Below are positions 1-6,743 of a DNA stretch of 64,000 nucleotides, one piece after another. The first letter of the stretch is position 1; every line of letters begins with the position of its first letter. The notes beneath the pieces were generated by a model. It did not search any database and had not been told where the DNA came from. It saw only the letters and a program-made list of their open reading frames with translations. Source of the stretch: CAYRPN01 sp964426135 (GTDB lineage: Bacteria; Planctomycetota; Phycisphaerae; Phycisphaerales; Phycisphaeraceae); assembly GCA_964426135.1 (NCBI GenBank), contig CAYRPN010000002.1, positions 147,406 through 211,405 of the forward strand, read 5' to 3'. The translations under genes were made by a program, and so were the position numbers.

Positions 1-27
1 CACAGCAACTGCATCGACTGGTTATGC
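1..27 (-). other. Truncated attC site at window edge
   Basis: The first bases end in GGTTATGC, which on the minus strand reads GCATAACC, an attC R''-type core like those of the complete attC sites further right. The rest of the site lies outside the window. It suggests the cassette array continues to the left. Confidence 0.45.
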
Positions 28-215
28 TTCGCTTCCACGGCAGCAGAAAAAGGTCCATCCCGCCAGGGGCCGACGTGCACTGCCTTGTCCTGCGGCGACC
101 GTCCGCCTCAGCAGCGGCTGCTAGGCGCGCGGGCGCCGCAGGATAAGGCCACTGTCAAGCAAGGCGGCCCCGACTCTAACACACCCAAAGCAATAAATCA
201 ACATCGACTGGCGAA
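28..215 (-). other. Short integron cassette without a convincing gene
   Basis: This is the 188-bp interval between the edge attC and the first complete attC. The only minus-strand frame is a 32-codon ORF (121-219) whose ATG overlaps the attC core (GTTATG). No ribosome binding site or recognisable domain is seen. It could be a non-coding cassette or encode a very small peptide. Confidence 0.35.
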
Positions 216-322
216 GCATAACGCTGCCGCTCAGTGGCGAGCCGCGTGCGGGGCAGGACGCACAAGGCTCGATGACAACTTTCAACGCACGCGAGATCGT
301 CCACTGCAGCGGGTGGTTCGGC
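216..322 (-). other. attC recombination site 1
   Basis: This is an imperfect inverted repeat of about 107 bp. On the minus strand it starts GCCGAACC and ends GCGTTATGC, with pairing inner arms around CGCGTGCG and CGCACGCG. It shares a run of about 54 identical bases with attC2 and attC3. The position, immediately past the stop of the cassette gene at 329, is typical for an attC folded from the bottom strand and recognised by IntI. Confidence 0.88.
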
Positions 323-328
323 ATGCCT

Positions 329-799
329 TTACTCGCGGTACGGCGACCGGAACGGCTCGGGGAACAGGCCAAACTGCCGCGCTAGGGTCACCGCGTCGGG
401 GCACGCCATCGGCACACCGACGTACATGTAGTAGTCGTAGCCGACGTGGATGAACGCGCCCTCGCTCTCCAGCCGACACCAGAACTCCTCCCGCAACAAC
501 CGCCGCACGACCCAGCCGACCTCGGTCGGCCCGAGGGCGGAACCCTCCGTGAACGGCAGTGGGACCGTTGCGTGGTTCTCCAGCCCGGCGACCGCCAGCG
601 ACGGCACTCCGGCCTCCTGCAGGAAAGCGACAGCGGTGGCGGCGTAGGCGTCCTCGACCCGTTGGTACTCTGGTTCGGTAAGGACCACTCCGTCGAACCT
701 CTGACCTATGTCACTGACCGAAGTCCACTCGTTCCGCGTGTAGGAACTGCCGGCGTTGCGGTAGGCGGGGTCATACTTGGTCACCCGGAACTCGAACAC
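329..799 (-). CDS. Integron cassette protein, unknown function (156 aa)
   Basis: Gene of a cassette bounded by attC2 (upstream) and attC1 (downstream), read away from intI as expected for a cassette. I chose the GTG at 799 because a GGAGG ribosome binding site sits about 8 nt upstream and just inside the cassette. The frame is open to 904, but those extra codons are translated attC. The protein begins FEFRVTKYDP and ends EPFRSPY; it is rich in aromatic and acidic residues with no signal peptide or membrane segment. It resembles a conserved cytoplasmic hypothetical family I cannot name. The stop lies 7 nt from attC1. Confidence 0.75.
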   Translation of the reverse strand: MFEFRVTKYDPAYRNAGSSYTRNEWTSVSDIGQRFDGVVLTEPEYQRVEDAYAATAVAFLQEAGVPSLAVAGLENHATVPLPFTEGSALGPTEVGWVVRRLLREEFWCRLESEGAFIHVGYDYYMYVGVPMACPDAVTLARQFGLFPEPFRSPYRE

Positions 800-815
800 G
801 CCGAAGTCCTCCGCT

Positions 816-922
816 GCCGAACGCTGCCGCTCAGTGGCGAGCCGCGTGCGGGGCAGGACGCACAAGGCTCGAAGTAAACAATCAACGCACGCGCGCTCGT
901 CCAATGCAGCGGTTGGTTAGGC
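816..922 (-). other. attC recombination site 2
   Basis: This is a 107-bp attC, with GCCTAACC at the minus-strand start and GCGTTCGGC at the end. It is almost identical to attC1 and attC3 in the arm closest to the right core. Such homogeneity is a mark of sedentary chromosomal integrons. Confidence 0.88.
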
Positions 923-929
923 CGCTTGG

Positions 930-1145
930 TCAGAGTCGCCACCACACTTCCTTGAGCCAGTCCAAGAATCTGTCGCCGAATATGAAGCCCAATATGCCAC
1001 AGGTCACCGCCCCAATCAGAATCGTATCCCCTTCAAAGAATGGTGGCGTCGTGATCAACCAAATACAGACACCCAACCCGGCTGTCGCTCCGAGCAACGC
1101 TCCCCAACAAGCTCCCTTCAAACCATTGGAAAGGTCTTCGCTCAT
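930..1145 (-). CDS. Small two-helix membrane protein in cassette (71 aa)
   Basis: The 71-residue protein has two hydrophobic segments (about residues 13-34 and 42-56), glycine-rich in the first (GALLGATAGLGV), and a basic/aromatic tail WLKEVWWRL. The ATG lies only 4-5 nt after the attC3 core GTTAGGC, so the cassette has no room for its own ribosome binding site; translation may be leaderless-like or coupled to upstream translation through the attC. The stop is 8 nt from attC2. Function is unknown; small membrane proteins are common in cassette arrays. Confidence 0.68.
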   Translation of the reverse strand: MSEDLSNGLKGACWGALLGATAGLGVCIWLITTPPFFEGDTILIGAVTCGILGFIFGDRFLDWLKEVWWRL

Positions 1146-1148
1146 ATG

Positions 1149-1256
1149 GCCTAACGCTGCCGCTCAGTGGCGAGCCGCGTGCGGGGCAGGACGCACAAGG
1201 CTCGATATAAACTTTCAACGCACGCGCTGCTCGTCCACTGCAGCGGTTGGTTAGCC
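1149..1256 (-). other. attC recombination site 3
   Basis: This is a 108-bp attC running GGCTAACC to GCGTTAGGCC on the minus strand. It differs from attC1 and attC2 only by scattered changes in the loop and left arm. It separates the membrane-protein cassette from the 136-aa cassette. Confidence 0.9.
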
Positions 1257-1258
1257 CG

Positions 1259-1669
1259 TCAGTCGTTGAACTCGAACTCAGCACCAAAACCCCAGCCGCC
1301 GTTCTCTTTCTGAAAGACATTGGCGACGAACTTGCGCCATAGGTGGTCGTGCTTCACACTTTCGAGCGCGAACTGGCGTACGGCAGCCATCAGCGCGTCG
1401 GAGGGCAGCAAAGGCGAAGGATGATCGGGCGCGTCAATCTCGAAAGACAGCCTATTGGGGAAACTGTCTGCCGGAGCAGAAACCGTCAACTTCGCGGCCG
1501 TGCATGTCTCCGGCAACGACTCCATCAGGCAAATCCCAACCTGCTGAATGAGCGGCTGGTGCCAAGGGCGACCGTCGGGGAGAACGTTCTGAACCGGCGC
1601 GCTTGCGGCTGTGGGCGCGTCCGGTGCGTCAGAGGATTTCTTTCCGAATAGACGGTTCCAAAGACCCAT
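1259..1669 (-). CDS. Integron cassette protein, unknown function (136 aa)
   Basis: The cassette gene starts at ATG 1669 with a GGAGG Shine-Dalgarno just inside the cassette (GTTAGCCCTGTGGAGG). The protein opens MGLWNRLFGKKSSDAP, an amphipathic start followed by an Ala/Pro linker, and then has a compact domain ending WGFGAEFEFND. There are no transmembrane helices and no family I recognise. The stop is 3 nt from attC3, so nearly the whole cassette is coding. Confidence 0.75.
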   Translation of the reverse strand: MGLWNRLFGKKSSDAPDAPTAASAPVQNVLPDGRPWHQPLIQQVGICLMESLPETCTAAKLTVSAPADSFPNRLSFEIDAPDHPSPLLPSDALMAAVRQFALESVKHDHLWRKFVANVFQKENGGWGFGAEFEFND

Positions 1670-1682
1670 ATTGCCTCCACAG

Positions 1683-1779
1683 GGCTAACGAAACAGTTCA
1701 CCTGCTGCGGCGGCCAGTGAGACGTTGAACCCTGAAAAGCCGTTATGCCGCCGCAGTCAGGTGCAACGCCTTGTTAGCC
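1683..1779 (-). other. attC recombination site 4, divergent type
   Basis: This is a 97-bp site reading GGCTAACAAGG to TTTCGTTAGCC on the minus strand, with pairing arms GCACCTG/CAGGTG and GCGGCGGC/GCCGCCGC. Its sequence is unrelated to attC1-3 apart from the core sites. It belongs to the cassette next to attI, which in integrons is the most recently inserted position, so it probably came from a different source array. Confidence 0.85.
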
Positions 1780-2205
1780 CCGGATCACATACGGATTCGA
1801 CCAATCAACGATCGGTCGCGACGCGAACCAGGGCAGCAACTCATCTCGAATCCAGTCTTGCATATTCGCAGCACAGCGTTCGTGGCTTTCAGCGTCACGA
1901 TGAAACCGGAACGAGTACCTCTTTCGGCCAGGTGTGTTTGGGCACTCGTAGGGCAACGATACGGGACCTTCCGCGACCCGTTTGCCGGATGCCGTTTCCC
2001 AGTGACACCAAAACCGAAAGATCGTGTCGAAGGTCGGAACACCGATTGACAACACGAGCCTGGCCCCGTCTTCAGCAACGTAATCAAACCGCCCACCGGT
2101 GCGGCCACCGGCAATCCGTTGGAAATCAGCAGAAGCAAGCCAAGGATTCATCATCGCCATGATGCGCTGTTTGGCTTGCGTCTTGTCTTTGCCAGTGAGA
2201 GGCAT
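1774..2205 (-). CDS. First-position integron cassette protein, unknown function (143 aa)
   Basis: This gene lies directly next to attI. The frame is open from 2232, but ATG 2205 is the first start inside the cassette, 7 nt after the GTTAGCC crossover core; the ATG at 2232 lies on the attI side and could supply a translational leader. The stop codon TAA (1774-1776) is embedded in the attC4 core. The protein is soluble, with a charged start (GKDKTQAKQR) and tryptophan-rich C-terminal half (DWIRDELLPWF). No family is recognised. Confidence 0.7.
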   Translation of the reverse strand: MPLTGKDKTQAKQRIMAMMNPWLASADFQRIAGGRTGGRFDYVAEDGARLVLSIGVPTFDTIFRFWCHWETASGKRVAEGPVSLPYECPNTPGRKRYSFRFHRDAESHERCAANMQDWIRDELLPWFASRPIVDWSNPYVIRG

Positions 2206-2211
2206 GTTTTG

Positions 2212-2262
2212 GGCTAACTTCTGTTTAGTCAATCTACAGATTGGATAACGCAGCCAACCTTA
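2212..2262 (-). other. Putative attI site of the integron
   Basis: GTTAGCC (minus strand 2218-2212) is an integron crossover core lying between the first cassette and the intI promoter region. The adjoining stretch to about 2262 is where attI would sit. Its exact limits and IntI accessory sites cannot be defined by eye. Confidence 0.6.
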
Positions 2263-2269
2263 CGCCCGC

Positions 2270-2298
2270 ATTTTATCCGCAAATCACTATTGACACAA
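2270..2298 (-). promoter_or_regulatory. Candidate cassette promoter Pc
   Basis: On the minus strand, TTGTGT (2298-2293), a 17-bp spacer and TAAAAT (2275-2270) form a sigma70-type promoter firing across attI into the cassettes. The -10 matches consensus at 5 of 6 positions, the -35 at 3. Placement between intI and attI matches the Pc role. Confidence 0.55.
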
Positions 2299-2318
2299 GG
2301 CTTTTCATGTATTAGGGT
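2290..2318 (+). promoter_or_regulatory. Candidate intI promoter
   Basis: TTGACA (2290-2295, perfect -35), a 17-bp spacer and TAGGGT (2313-2318, weak -10) point toward intI. The -35 overlaps that of the candidate Pc by three bases, so RNA polymerase could probably occupy only one promoter at a time. No LexA box was identified. Confidence 0.5.
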
Positions 2319-2359
2319 ATTGATCGGGTACCCGGCAAACTCAATCGACGGAGGCATGC

Positions 2360-3424
2360 ATGAAACTCATCGATCAAGTCCGCCACAACATGCGGCTGCG
2401 CCATCTCTCGCGCAAGACGGAGGACTGCTACGTTCAATGGATCGAGCGATTTCTCCGCTTTCATGCGCAGCCGGCGAAAACGGGAGCCCGTCCCCCTCAC
2501 CCCAACCCTCTCCCCCGGCCAGCCGGGGGCGAGGGGGTCGGAAAACTCATCTGGCGGCATCCCAAGGACATGGACGAAGTGGAGGTGCGCGAGTTCCTCA
2601 CCGACCTGGCGGTCAATGGCAAAGTGTCGGCTTCGACGCAGAACCAGGCGCTTGCCGCGCTCTTGATGTTGTTTGAAAAGGTGCTGGAGAAGCCGTTGGG
2701 GCGCATCGATGCGCTGCGGGCGAGTCGGCCCAGGCGCGTGCCGGTGGTGTTTTCGTGCGAGGAAGTGGCGCGGGTGTTGGCCGTGATGACCGGCATGCAC
2801 CGGCTGATCGCGGAACTGATGTACGGCTCGGGCATGCGCGTGCTCGAATGCTGCTCCCTGCGGGTGAAGGACATCGACCTGGATCGCGGGCAGATCACGA
2901 TTCGCGCGGGCAAGGGTGGCGATGACCGCTACACGCTACTGCCGGTGTCGCTGCGCGAGCGCTTGGCGCGGCAGATCGAAGTTCGCAAGGAACTGAGCGA
3001 GCGCGACCTTCGCCGCGGGTTCGGCGCGGCGGTCTTGCCAGAGGCGTTTGCCCGCAAGGACGCGTCGGCGGCGACGTCGATCGCCTGGCAGTTTCTGTTT
3101 CCCTCGGCATGCCTGTGCGCGGCGGAGGTGGCCGGAGGCCGGACGCGCTGGCACGTGCATGAGAATGTGGTCGGGCACGCCATCTGCCAGGCCGCCAAGG
3201 CCGCGGGGCTGACGAGGCGCGTCACCAGCCACACATTGCGCCACTCCTTCGCCACGCACCTGCTGGAGGCCGGGTACGACATCCGCACGGTGCAGCAGTT
3301 GCTGGGTCACAAGAGCGTGGAGACGACGATGATCTACACACACGTCATGCAAAGGGGCGTGCTGGGCGTGCGCAGCCCGCTGGACGCGGGGCGGGCGGGA
3401 GTGGTCGCGGGGGCGGCGGCGTGA
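2360..3424 (+). CDS. intI: Integron integrase IntI (tyrosine recombinase)
   Basis: This site-specific tyrosine recombinase would insert and excise cassettes by acting on attI and folded attC. Catalytic residues are all present: R160 (GSGMR), H291 and R294 (HTLRHS), H317 (LLGHKS) and Y326 (MIYTHV). The IntI-specific extra region is visible at about 238-267 (WQFLFPS ... HVHEN), and the end GVRSPLD is typical of IntI. ATG 2360 has a GGAGG ribosome binding site 5 nt upstream. Residues about 36-65 are an extra loop relative to known IntI, between RFLRFH and RHPKDM, encoded by a palindromic repeat. The frame is intact, so the enzyme may be active. The gene diverges from the cassettes, as is usual. 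Confidence 0.95.
   Translation: MKLIDQVRHNMRLRHLSRKTEDCYVQWIERFLRFHAQPAKTGARPPHPNPLPRPAGGEGVGKLIWRHPKDMDEVEVREFLTDLAVNGKVSASTQNQALAALLMLFEKVLEKPLGRIDALRASRPRRVPVVFSCEEVARVLAVMTGMHRLIAELMYGSGMRVLECCSLRVKDIDLDRGQITIRAGKGGDDRYTLLPVSLRERLARQIEVRKELSERDLRRGFGAAVLPEAFARKDASAATSIAWQFLFPSACLCAAEVAGGRTRWHVHENVVGHAICQAAKAAGLTRRVTSHTLRHSFATHLLEAGYDIRTVQQLLGHKSVETTMIYTHVMQRGVLGVRSPLDAGRAGVVAGAAA
2492..2538. repeat. REP-like palindrome inserted inside intI
   Basis: A C-rich/G-rich inverted repeat (CCCTCACCCCAACCCTCTCC ... GGGGGCGAGGGGG) lies inside the intI reading frame and encodes HPNPLPRPAGGEG. The same palindrome type occurs twice in the spacer 3858-3993. It is read through without a stop. Confidence 0.85.
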
Positions 3425-3730
3425 ATGGTCGTTCGCAAGCGGCGGGGACACCGGTAACCCCGGGCCGATATCGGTCAATGTAAGGTGTTGGTGATCCAGC
3501 CCCGCATTCGGCCGGGCTGGTTGTTCTTTGGCAAATCGGCGCACAAAGCCGGCACCGGGCGGTACGGCAGCGGCACGCCGGATGTGGCCGGAAAGTGTCC
3601 TACCTTTTTGGCAGGCAAAACATAAGCGATTGTGATGTCTTGAGTTAGCTTTGGTTTTGGCCCCCGGGGGGTACGTGGCCGGCCACATGGAGGACGGGGG
3701 GAACCGGCAGCCGTGAGCAGTGGATCCCGG
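3425..3730. other. Intergenic stretch after intI, no gene seen
   Basis: About 300 bp follow intI without a credible coding frame. Short palindromic patches are present, for example GTGGCCGGCCAC at 3675-3686, and an ATGTGGCCGG / CCGGCCACAT pair about 90 bp apart (3582-3591, 3679-3688). No transposase gene accompanies them. Confidence 0.5.
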
Positions 3731-3814
3731 TTAGCGGTCGGGCCGAGTCGGCGAGGCCCACCTGGATTCGTGCGAAGAATCAGGTGGGCCTCGCGGACTC
3801 GGCCCGACCGCTAA
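3731..3814. repeat. Large inverted repeat, 34-bp arms
   Basis: Arms 3731-3764 and 3781-3814 are reverse complements with one mismatch (TTAGCGGTCGGGCCGAGTC ... GACTCGGCCCGACCGCTAA), separated by 16 bp. As RNA or extruded DNA this would be a very stable hairpin. A degenerate half copy occurs at about 14233-14262. Confidence 0.9.
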
Positions 3815-3857
3815 TCGCAATCGAGGGGTCTACCAGATTTTCCGGGGACGTTGGATC

Positions 3858-3993
3858 GGCCCCCTCGCCCCCGGCTCTGCGGGGGAGAGGGTTGGGGTGA
3901 GGGGGTTTGCGATGTCGAGCGACAAATGGACGCCCAAGGTTCACCGTCCCCCTCACCCTAGCCCTCTCCCCCAGCAGACTGGGGGAGAGGGGA
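3858..3993. repeat. Pair of REP-like palindromes in inverse orientation
   Basis: Two hairpin units (about 3858-3904 and 3948-3993) of the CCCTCACCC/CCCTCTCCCC type face each other. They belong to the same family as the palindrome inside intI and may have been the source of that insertion. Confidence 0.85.
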
Positions 3994-4107
3994 CCAAGCC
4001 CCCGGAGAATTGGGCACACCCCAATCGACTCATTCCGGCCCGACAATGGCGTCGAGTCCGCGCGTGCGGTAGTCTGTCGCGTTCACCGCCACTGAAAGGA
4101 CTCCCGT

Positions 4108-5226
4108 TTGCTACGCACTCCGTTCTACAGCATGCACGTCGAGCGCGGCGCCAAGCTCGTCGATTTCGCCGGGTGGGAAATGCCCATCATGTACAAGTCG
4201 ATCATCGAGGAGCACAAGCAGGTGCGCGCCGCCGGCGGCATGTTCGATGTCTCGCACATGGGTCGGCTCAAACTCAGTGGCCGCGATGCGCAGAAGCTGA
4301 TTGACAAGGTCGCCACCCGCCGCATCAGCGATCAGAAGGAAGAGACCTGCCGGTACAGCCTCGTCTGCAACGAGCAGGGCGGAGTGCTCGACGACATCAT
4401 CATCTATCGCTACGACGATCATTGGATGCTGGTGGTGAATGCGTCCAACCGCGAGAAGATTCTCAAGCACCTGCAGGCTCACGCGGCTGATCTGAAAGTG
4501 AAGATCGACGACCTGACGCTGTCCACCAGCATGCTCGCGCTGCAGGGCCCCAAGGTGATGGAGAACATCGCCAAGTTCAGCGGCGAAGTGCCCGCGCTGA
4601 AGCGCTATTCGTTCTGCGTCAAGAGTTTTCTCTTCGTGAAGGTGACGATCAGCCGGACGGGCTACACGGGCGAGGATGGCGTGGAGGTGATTTTGCCGGC
4701 GAAGATGCCGCAGTCGCTCTTGAACATGGTGCTGCACAGCGGCGGCGTGGCGGCGGAACAGGTGATGCAGCCGGCGGGACTCGGCGCCCGCGATTCGCTG
4801 CGGCTGGAGGCGGGCATGCCGCTGTATGGCCACGAGCTGGATGAGAACACGGATCCGCTTTCAGCGGGCTTGAACTTCGCCGTGGCGCTCGACAAGGGTG
4901 AGAACTCTGCATTCCCCGGCGAATCCGGTTTCATCGGGCAGGCGGCTCTGAAGCGCATCGCCGCGGATGGGCCGAAAAGGAAACTCGTCGGCTTGAAACT
5001 CGAAGGCAAGCGCACCGCGCGGCAAGGCATGCCCGTGACAAAGGATGGCGGCGCGGCGGGGGTGGTCACCAGTGGCTGCCTTTCGCCGACGCTTGGCTAT
5101 CCGATTGCGATGGCGTATGTCGATGCTGCGCAGAGCGCGGTGGGCAACGCGCTGCAAGTTGATCTTGGCGGCAAACCCACGGACGCGCAGGTGGTGCCGT
5201 TGCCGTTCTTCAAGCGGCCGAAGTGA
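4108..5226 (+). CDS. gcvT: Aminomethyltransferase, glycine cleavage system T protein
   Basis: T protein transfers the methylene group from lipoyl-bound aminomethyl of GcvH to tetrahydrofolate, releasing ammonia. The 372-aa length and sequence fit GcvT throughout: FAGWEMPIMY near the start, GMFDVSHMGR, the central SRTGYTGEDG and LEAGMPLYGHE, and the C-terminal barrel with GVVTSG and PTLGYPIAMAYV. The start is TTG 4108, preceded by GAAAGGA at 4093-4099; the next ATG would cut into the conserved FYSMH. No gcvH or gcvP is in the window. The next gene begins about 80 nt after its stop. Confidence 0.95.
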   Translation: MLRTPFYSMHVERGAKLVDFAGWEMPIMYKSIIEEHKQVRAAGGMFDVSHMGRLKLSGRDAQKLIDKVATRRISDQKEETCRYSLVCNEQGGVLDDIIIYRYDDHWMLVVNASNREKILKHLQAHAADLKVKIDDLTLSTSMLALQGPKVMENIAKFSGEVPALKRYSFCVKSFLFVKVTISRTGYTGEDGVEVILPAKMPQSLLNMVLHSGGVAAEQVMQPAGLGARDSLRLEAGMPLYGHELDENTDPLSAGLNFAVALDKGENSAFPGESGFIGQAALKRIAADGPKRKLVGLKLEGKRTARQGMPVTKDGGAAGVVTSGCLSPTLGYPIAMAYVDAAQSAVGNALQVDLGGKPTDAQVVPLPFFKRPK

Positions 5227-5303
5227 TTGGAACCTCTCCGCAACCTGCCCTGGCGAAGGAGAGTGGGCCGGGGTTCCCGTTCGGCGGCGTCAGGGAGGCA
5301 GTC

Positions 5304-6644
5304 TTGATTGAAGTGAAATGTCCGTCGTGTGGCCAGGGCTACCGCGTCAACGACGATCGCGCCGGCGGCAGTGCCAAATGCAAGAAATGCGGCGGCGTCA
5401 TCATGGTGCCGCGGCCTGGTACATCGGTGCTGGACACTGACCTGGAGTTGCCGATCACGGGTGCCTCCAGATCGCAGGGCACGAGCAAACCGCCGCGACT
5501 GCCGACGTCGAACACGATTCCCGGACCAGCGACAGCGAAATCATCCAACCACGATCTGCCTGGAAACATCAGCGATGCCGGGGCCCACGATATCGCCGCA
5601 CCGGCTCCGGCCAGCAGCGAGGAGTACAAGCCGCGCTATCGTCGGCGCGGTGTCGATCCGCTGCTGGAGGGTCGGCCCTACGACGGCGCTGCCGAGGTCG
5701 ATGCGAGACGACGGAGCATCGTGGTGGTGGGCATCGTGCTGATTGCCGGATTCCTGATGCCCGCGTGTGAACCGACCGGCATGGGCGGCTTCGAGATCAG
5801 CTTTCCCAACATCGCCCAGCTTGGCAGTGAGTTTCTAGGTCTCACCGAGAAGCTCATGCTGCTCTTTCCGCTGATGGCGGGAATCGGCGCGCTCGCGCTG
5901 GCGGCAACCGTGCTGCCGCCCAGTCGCGGCATCGTTCTGCTGGTGATGGGCCTGGTTCCGGTCTTGGTGAGTTTCGCCGACAGTCGAGTCATGTCGATGT
6001 TCGACGACAGCATGATCGGGGATTCCATTTCACAAGCCGGTGTGATGGGTCTGCTGCTGGTAGCCGGTTCCACCGGGATCTATGTTGGATCGCGCGTACG
6101 CTGGTATCGGCCGAGCAAACTCTACAGCTACTACTTCGGACTGGCTGGAGCCGTGGCGCTTCTGCTGTTTCTTTGCCTGCCGGTCGGAGGCACGATGCTG
6201 ATCGTGACGCCGTTCCAGGTCATCAAAGAGAGCTTCTTCGGCGGGCTGGGCATGTTGATCGCCGTGGGGCTGCTTCTGACCTCGGCCGTGTTGAGTCTGG
6301 TGAATACGCCGAACCAGAACCCATCGGGCGCTTCTAGGATTGCCAGCATCGCGTTCCGGTGTCTGCTGGGTTCGTGGGTGATCGTGCCGTCCACATTGAT
6401 ACTTGCGCTGGTGGGGCAGGGGTTGCAGATGGGTGCTCCGATGACCTTTCTGCTCACGATCGTGCTGGGGTTTTTTAAGATCGCACTTTGGATCGGCGGC
6501 ATGCTGCTGCTGACGCCGATGGGTGCGGTGGACATCATGCTTGGCCAGCCAATCACCGATCCGCACGCCTGCGTCCAATGCGGTTATGACCTGCGCGGTT
6601 CGCGGGACCGGGCGTGTCCTGAATGTGGCCACCAGAATGCCTGA
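5304..6644 (+). CDS. Membrane protein with zinc ribbons at both ends
   Basis: I chose TTG 5304 because GGGAGG lies 5 nt upstream and the zinc ribbon begins right there; the frame is open to 5223, where a GTG overlaps the gcvT stop. The N-terminal ribbon is CPSCGQGYRVNDD ... CKKCGG, the MJ0042 type. A low-complexity linker and DPLLEGRPYDG follow, then about seven or eight hydrophobic helices (residues about 120-400). The C-terminus carries CVQCGYDLRG ... CPECG, a ribbon frequent in planctomycetes. Function is unknown; both ribbons are predicted cytoplasmic. Co-transcription with gcvT is possible but need not mean a shared pathway. Confidence 0.8.
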   Translation: MIEVKCPSCGQGYRVNDDRAGGSAKCKKCGGVIMVPRPGTSVLDTDLELPITGASRSQGTSKPPRLPTSNTIPGPATAKSSNHDLPGNISDAGAHDIAAPAPASSEEYKPRYRRRGVDPLLEGRPYDGAAEVDARRRSIVVVGIVLIAGFLMPACEPTGMGGFEISFPNIAQLGSEFLGLTEKLMLLFPLMAGIGALALAATVLPPSRGIVLLVMGLVPVLVSFADSRVMSMFDDSMIGDSISQAGVMGLLLVAGSTGIYVGSRVRWYRPSKLYSYYFGLAGAVALLLFLCLPVGGTMLIVTPFQVIKESFFGGLGMLIAVGLLLTSAVLSLVNTPNQNPSGASRIASIAFRCLLGSWVIVPSTLILALVGQGLQMGAPMTFLLTIVLGFFKIALWIGGMLLLTPMGAVDIMLGQPITDPHACVQCGYDLRGSRDRACPECGHQNA

Positions 6645-6685
6645 TGATCCGCGGGAAGCGGGGCGCCCTGTTACTTCAGTGCAAT

Positions 6686-6716
6686 GAAAAACCCCGCGGC
6701 TGACCGCGGGGCTTCT
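6686..6716. terminator. Bidirectional intrinsic terminator
   Basis: CCCCGCGG-CTGA-CCGCGGGG (6692-6711) is a perfect 8-bp stem with a tetraloop. An A-run lies on the left and CTTCTT on the right, so it can stop transcription from both the zinc-ribbon gene and the convergent glutamine synthetase gene. Confidence 0.8.
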
Positions 6717-6743
6717 TCGTGATTTGATTGTCGAGCCAGCCGA

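Noticed and set aside
2360..3424. intI as a pseudogene because of the insert
   Set aside because: The frame is continuous and R, H, R, H, Y catalytic residues and IntI-specific motifs are all intact.
3582..3688. Possible tiny transposon with ATGTGGCCGG/CCGGCCACAT ends
   Set aside because: Ends are only 10 bp, one is part of a larger palindrome, and no transposase or second copy was seen.
4047..4107. Glycine riboswitch upstream of gcvT
   Set aside because: The leader is short and mostly palindromic repeat; no tandem aptamer pattern is visible.
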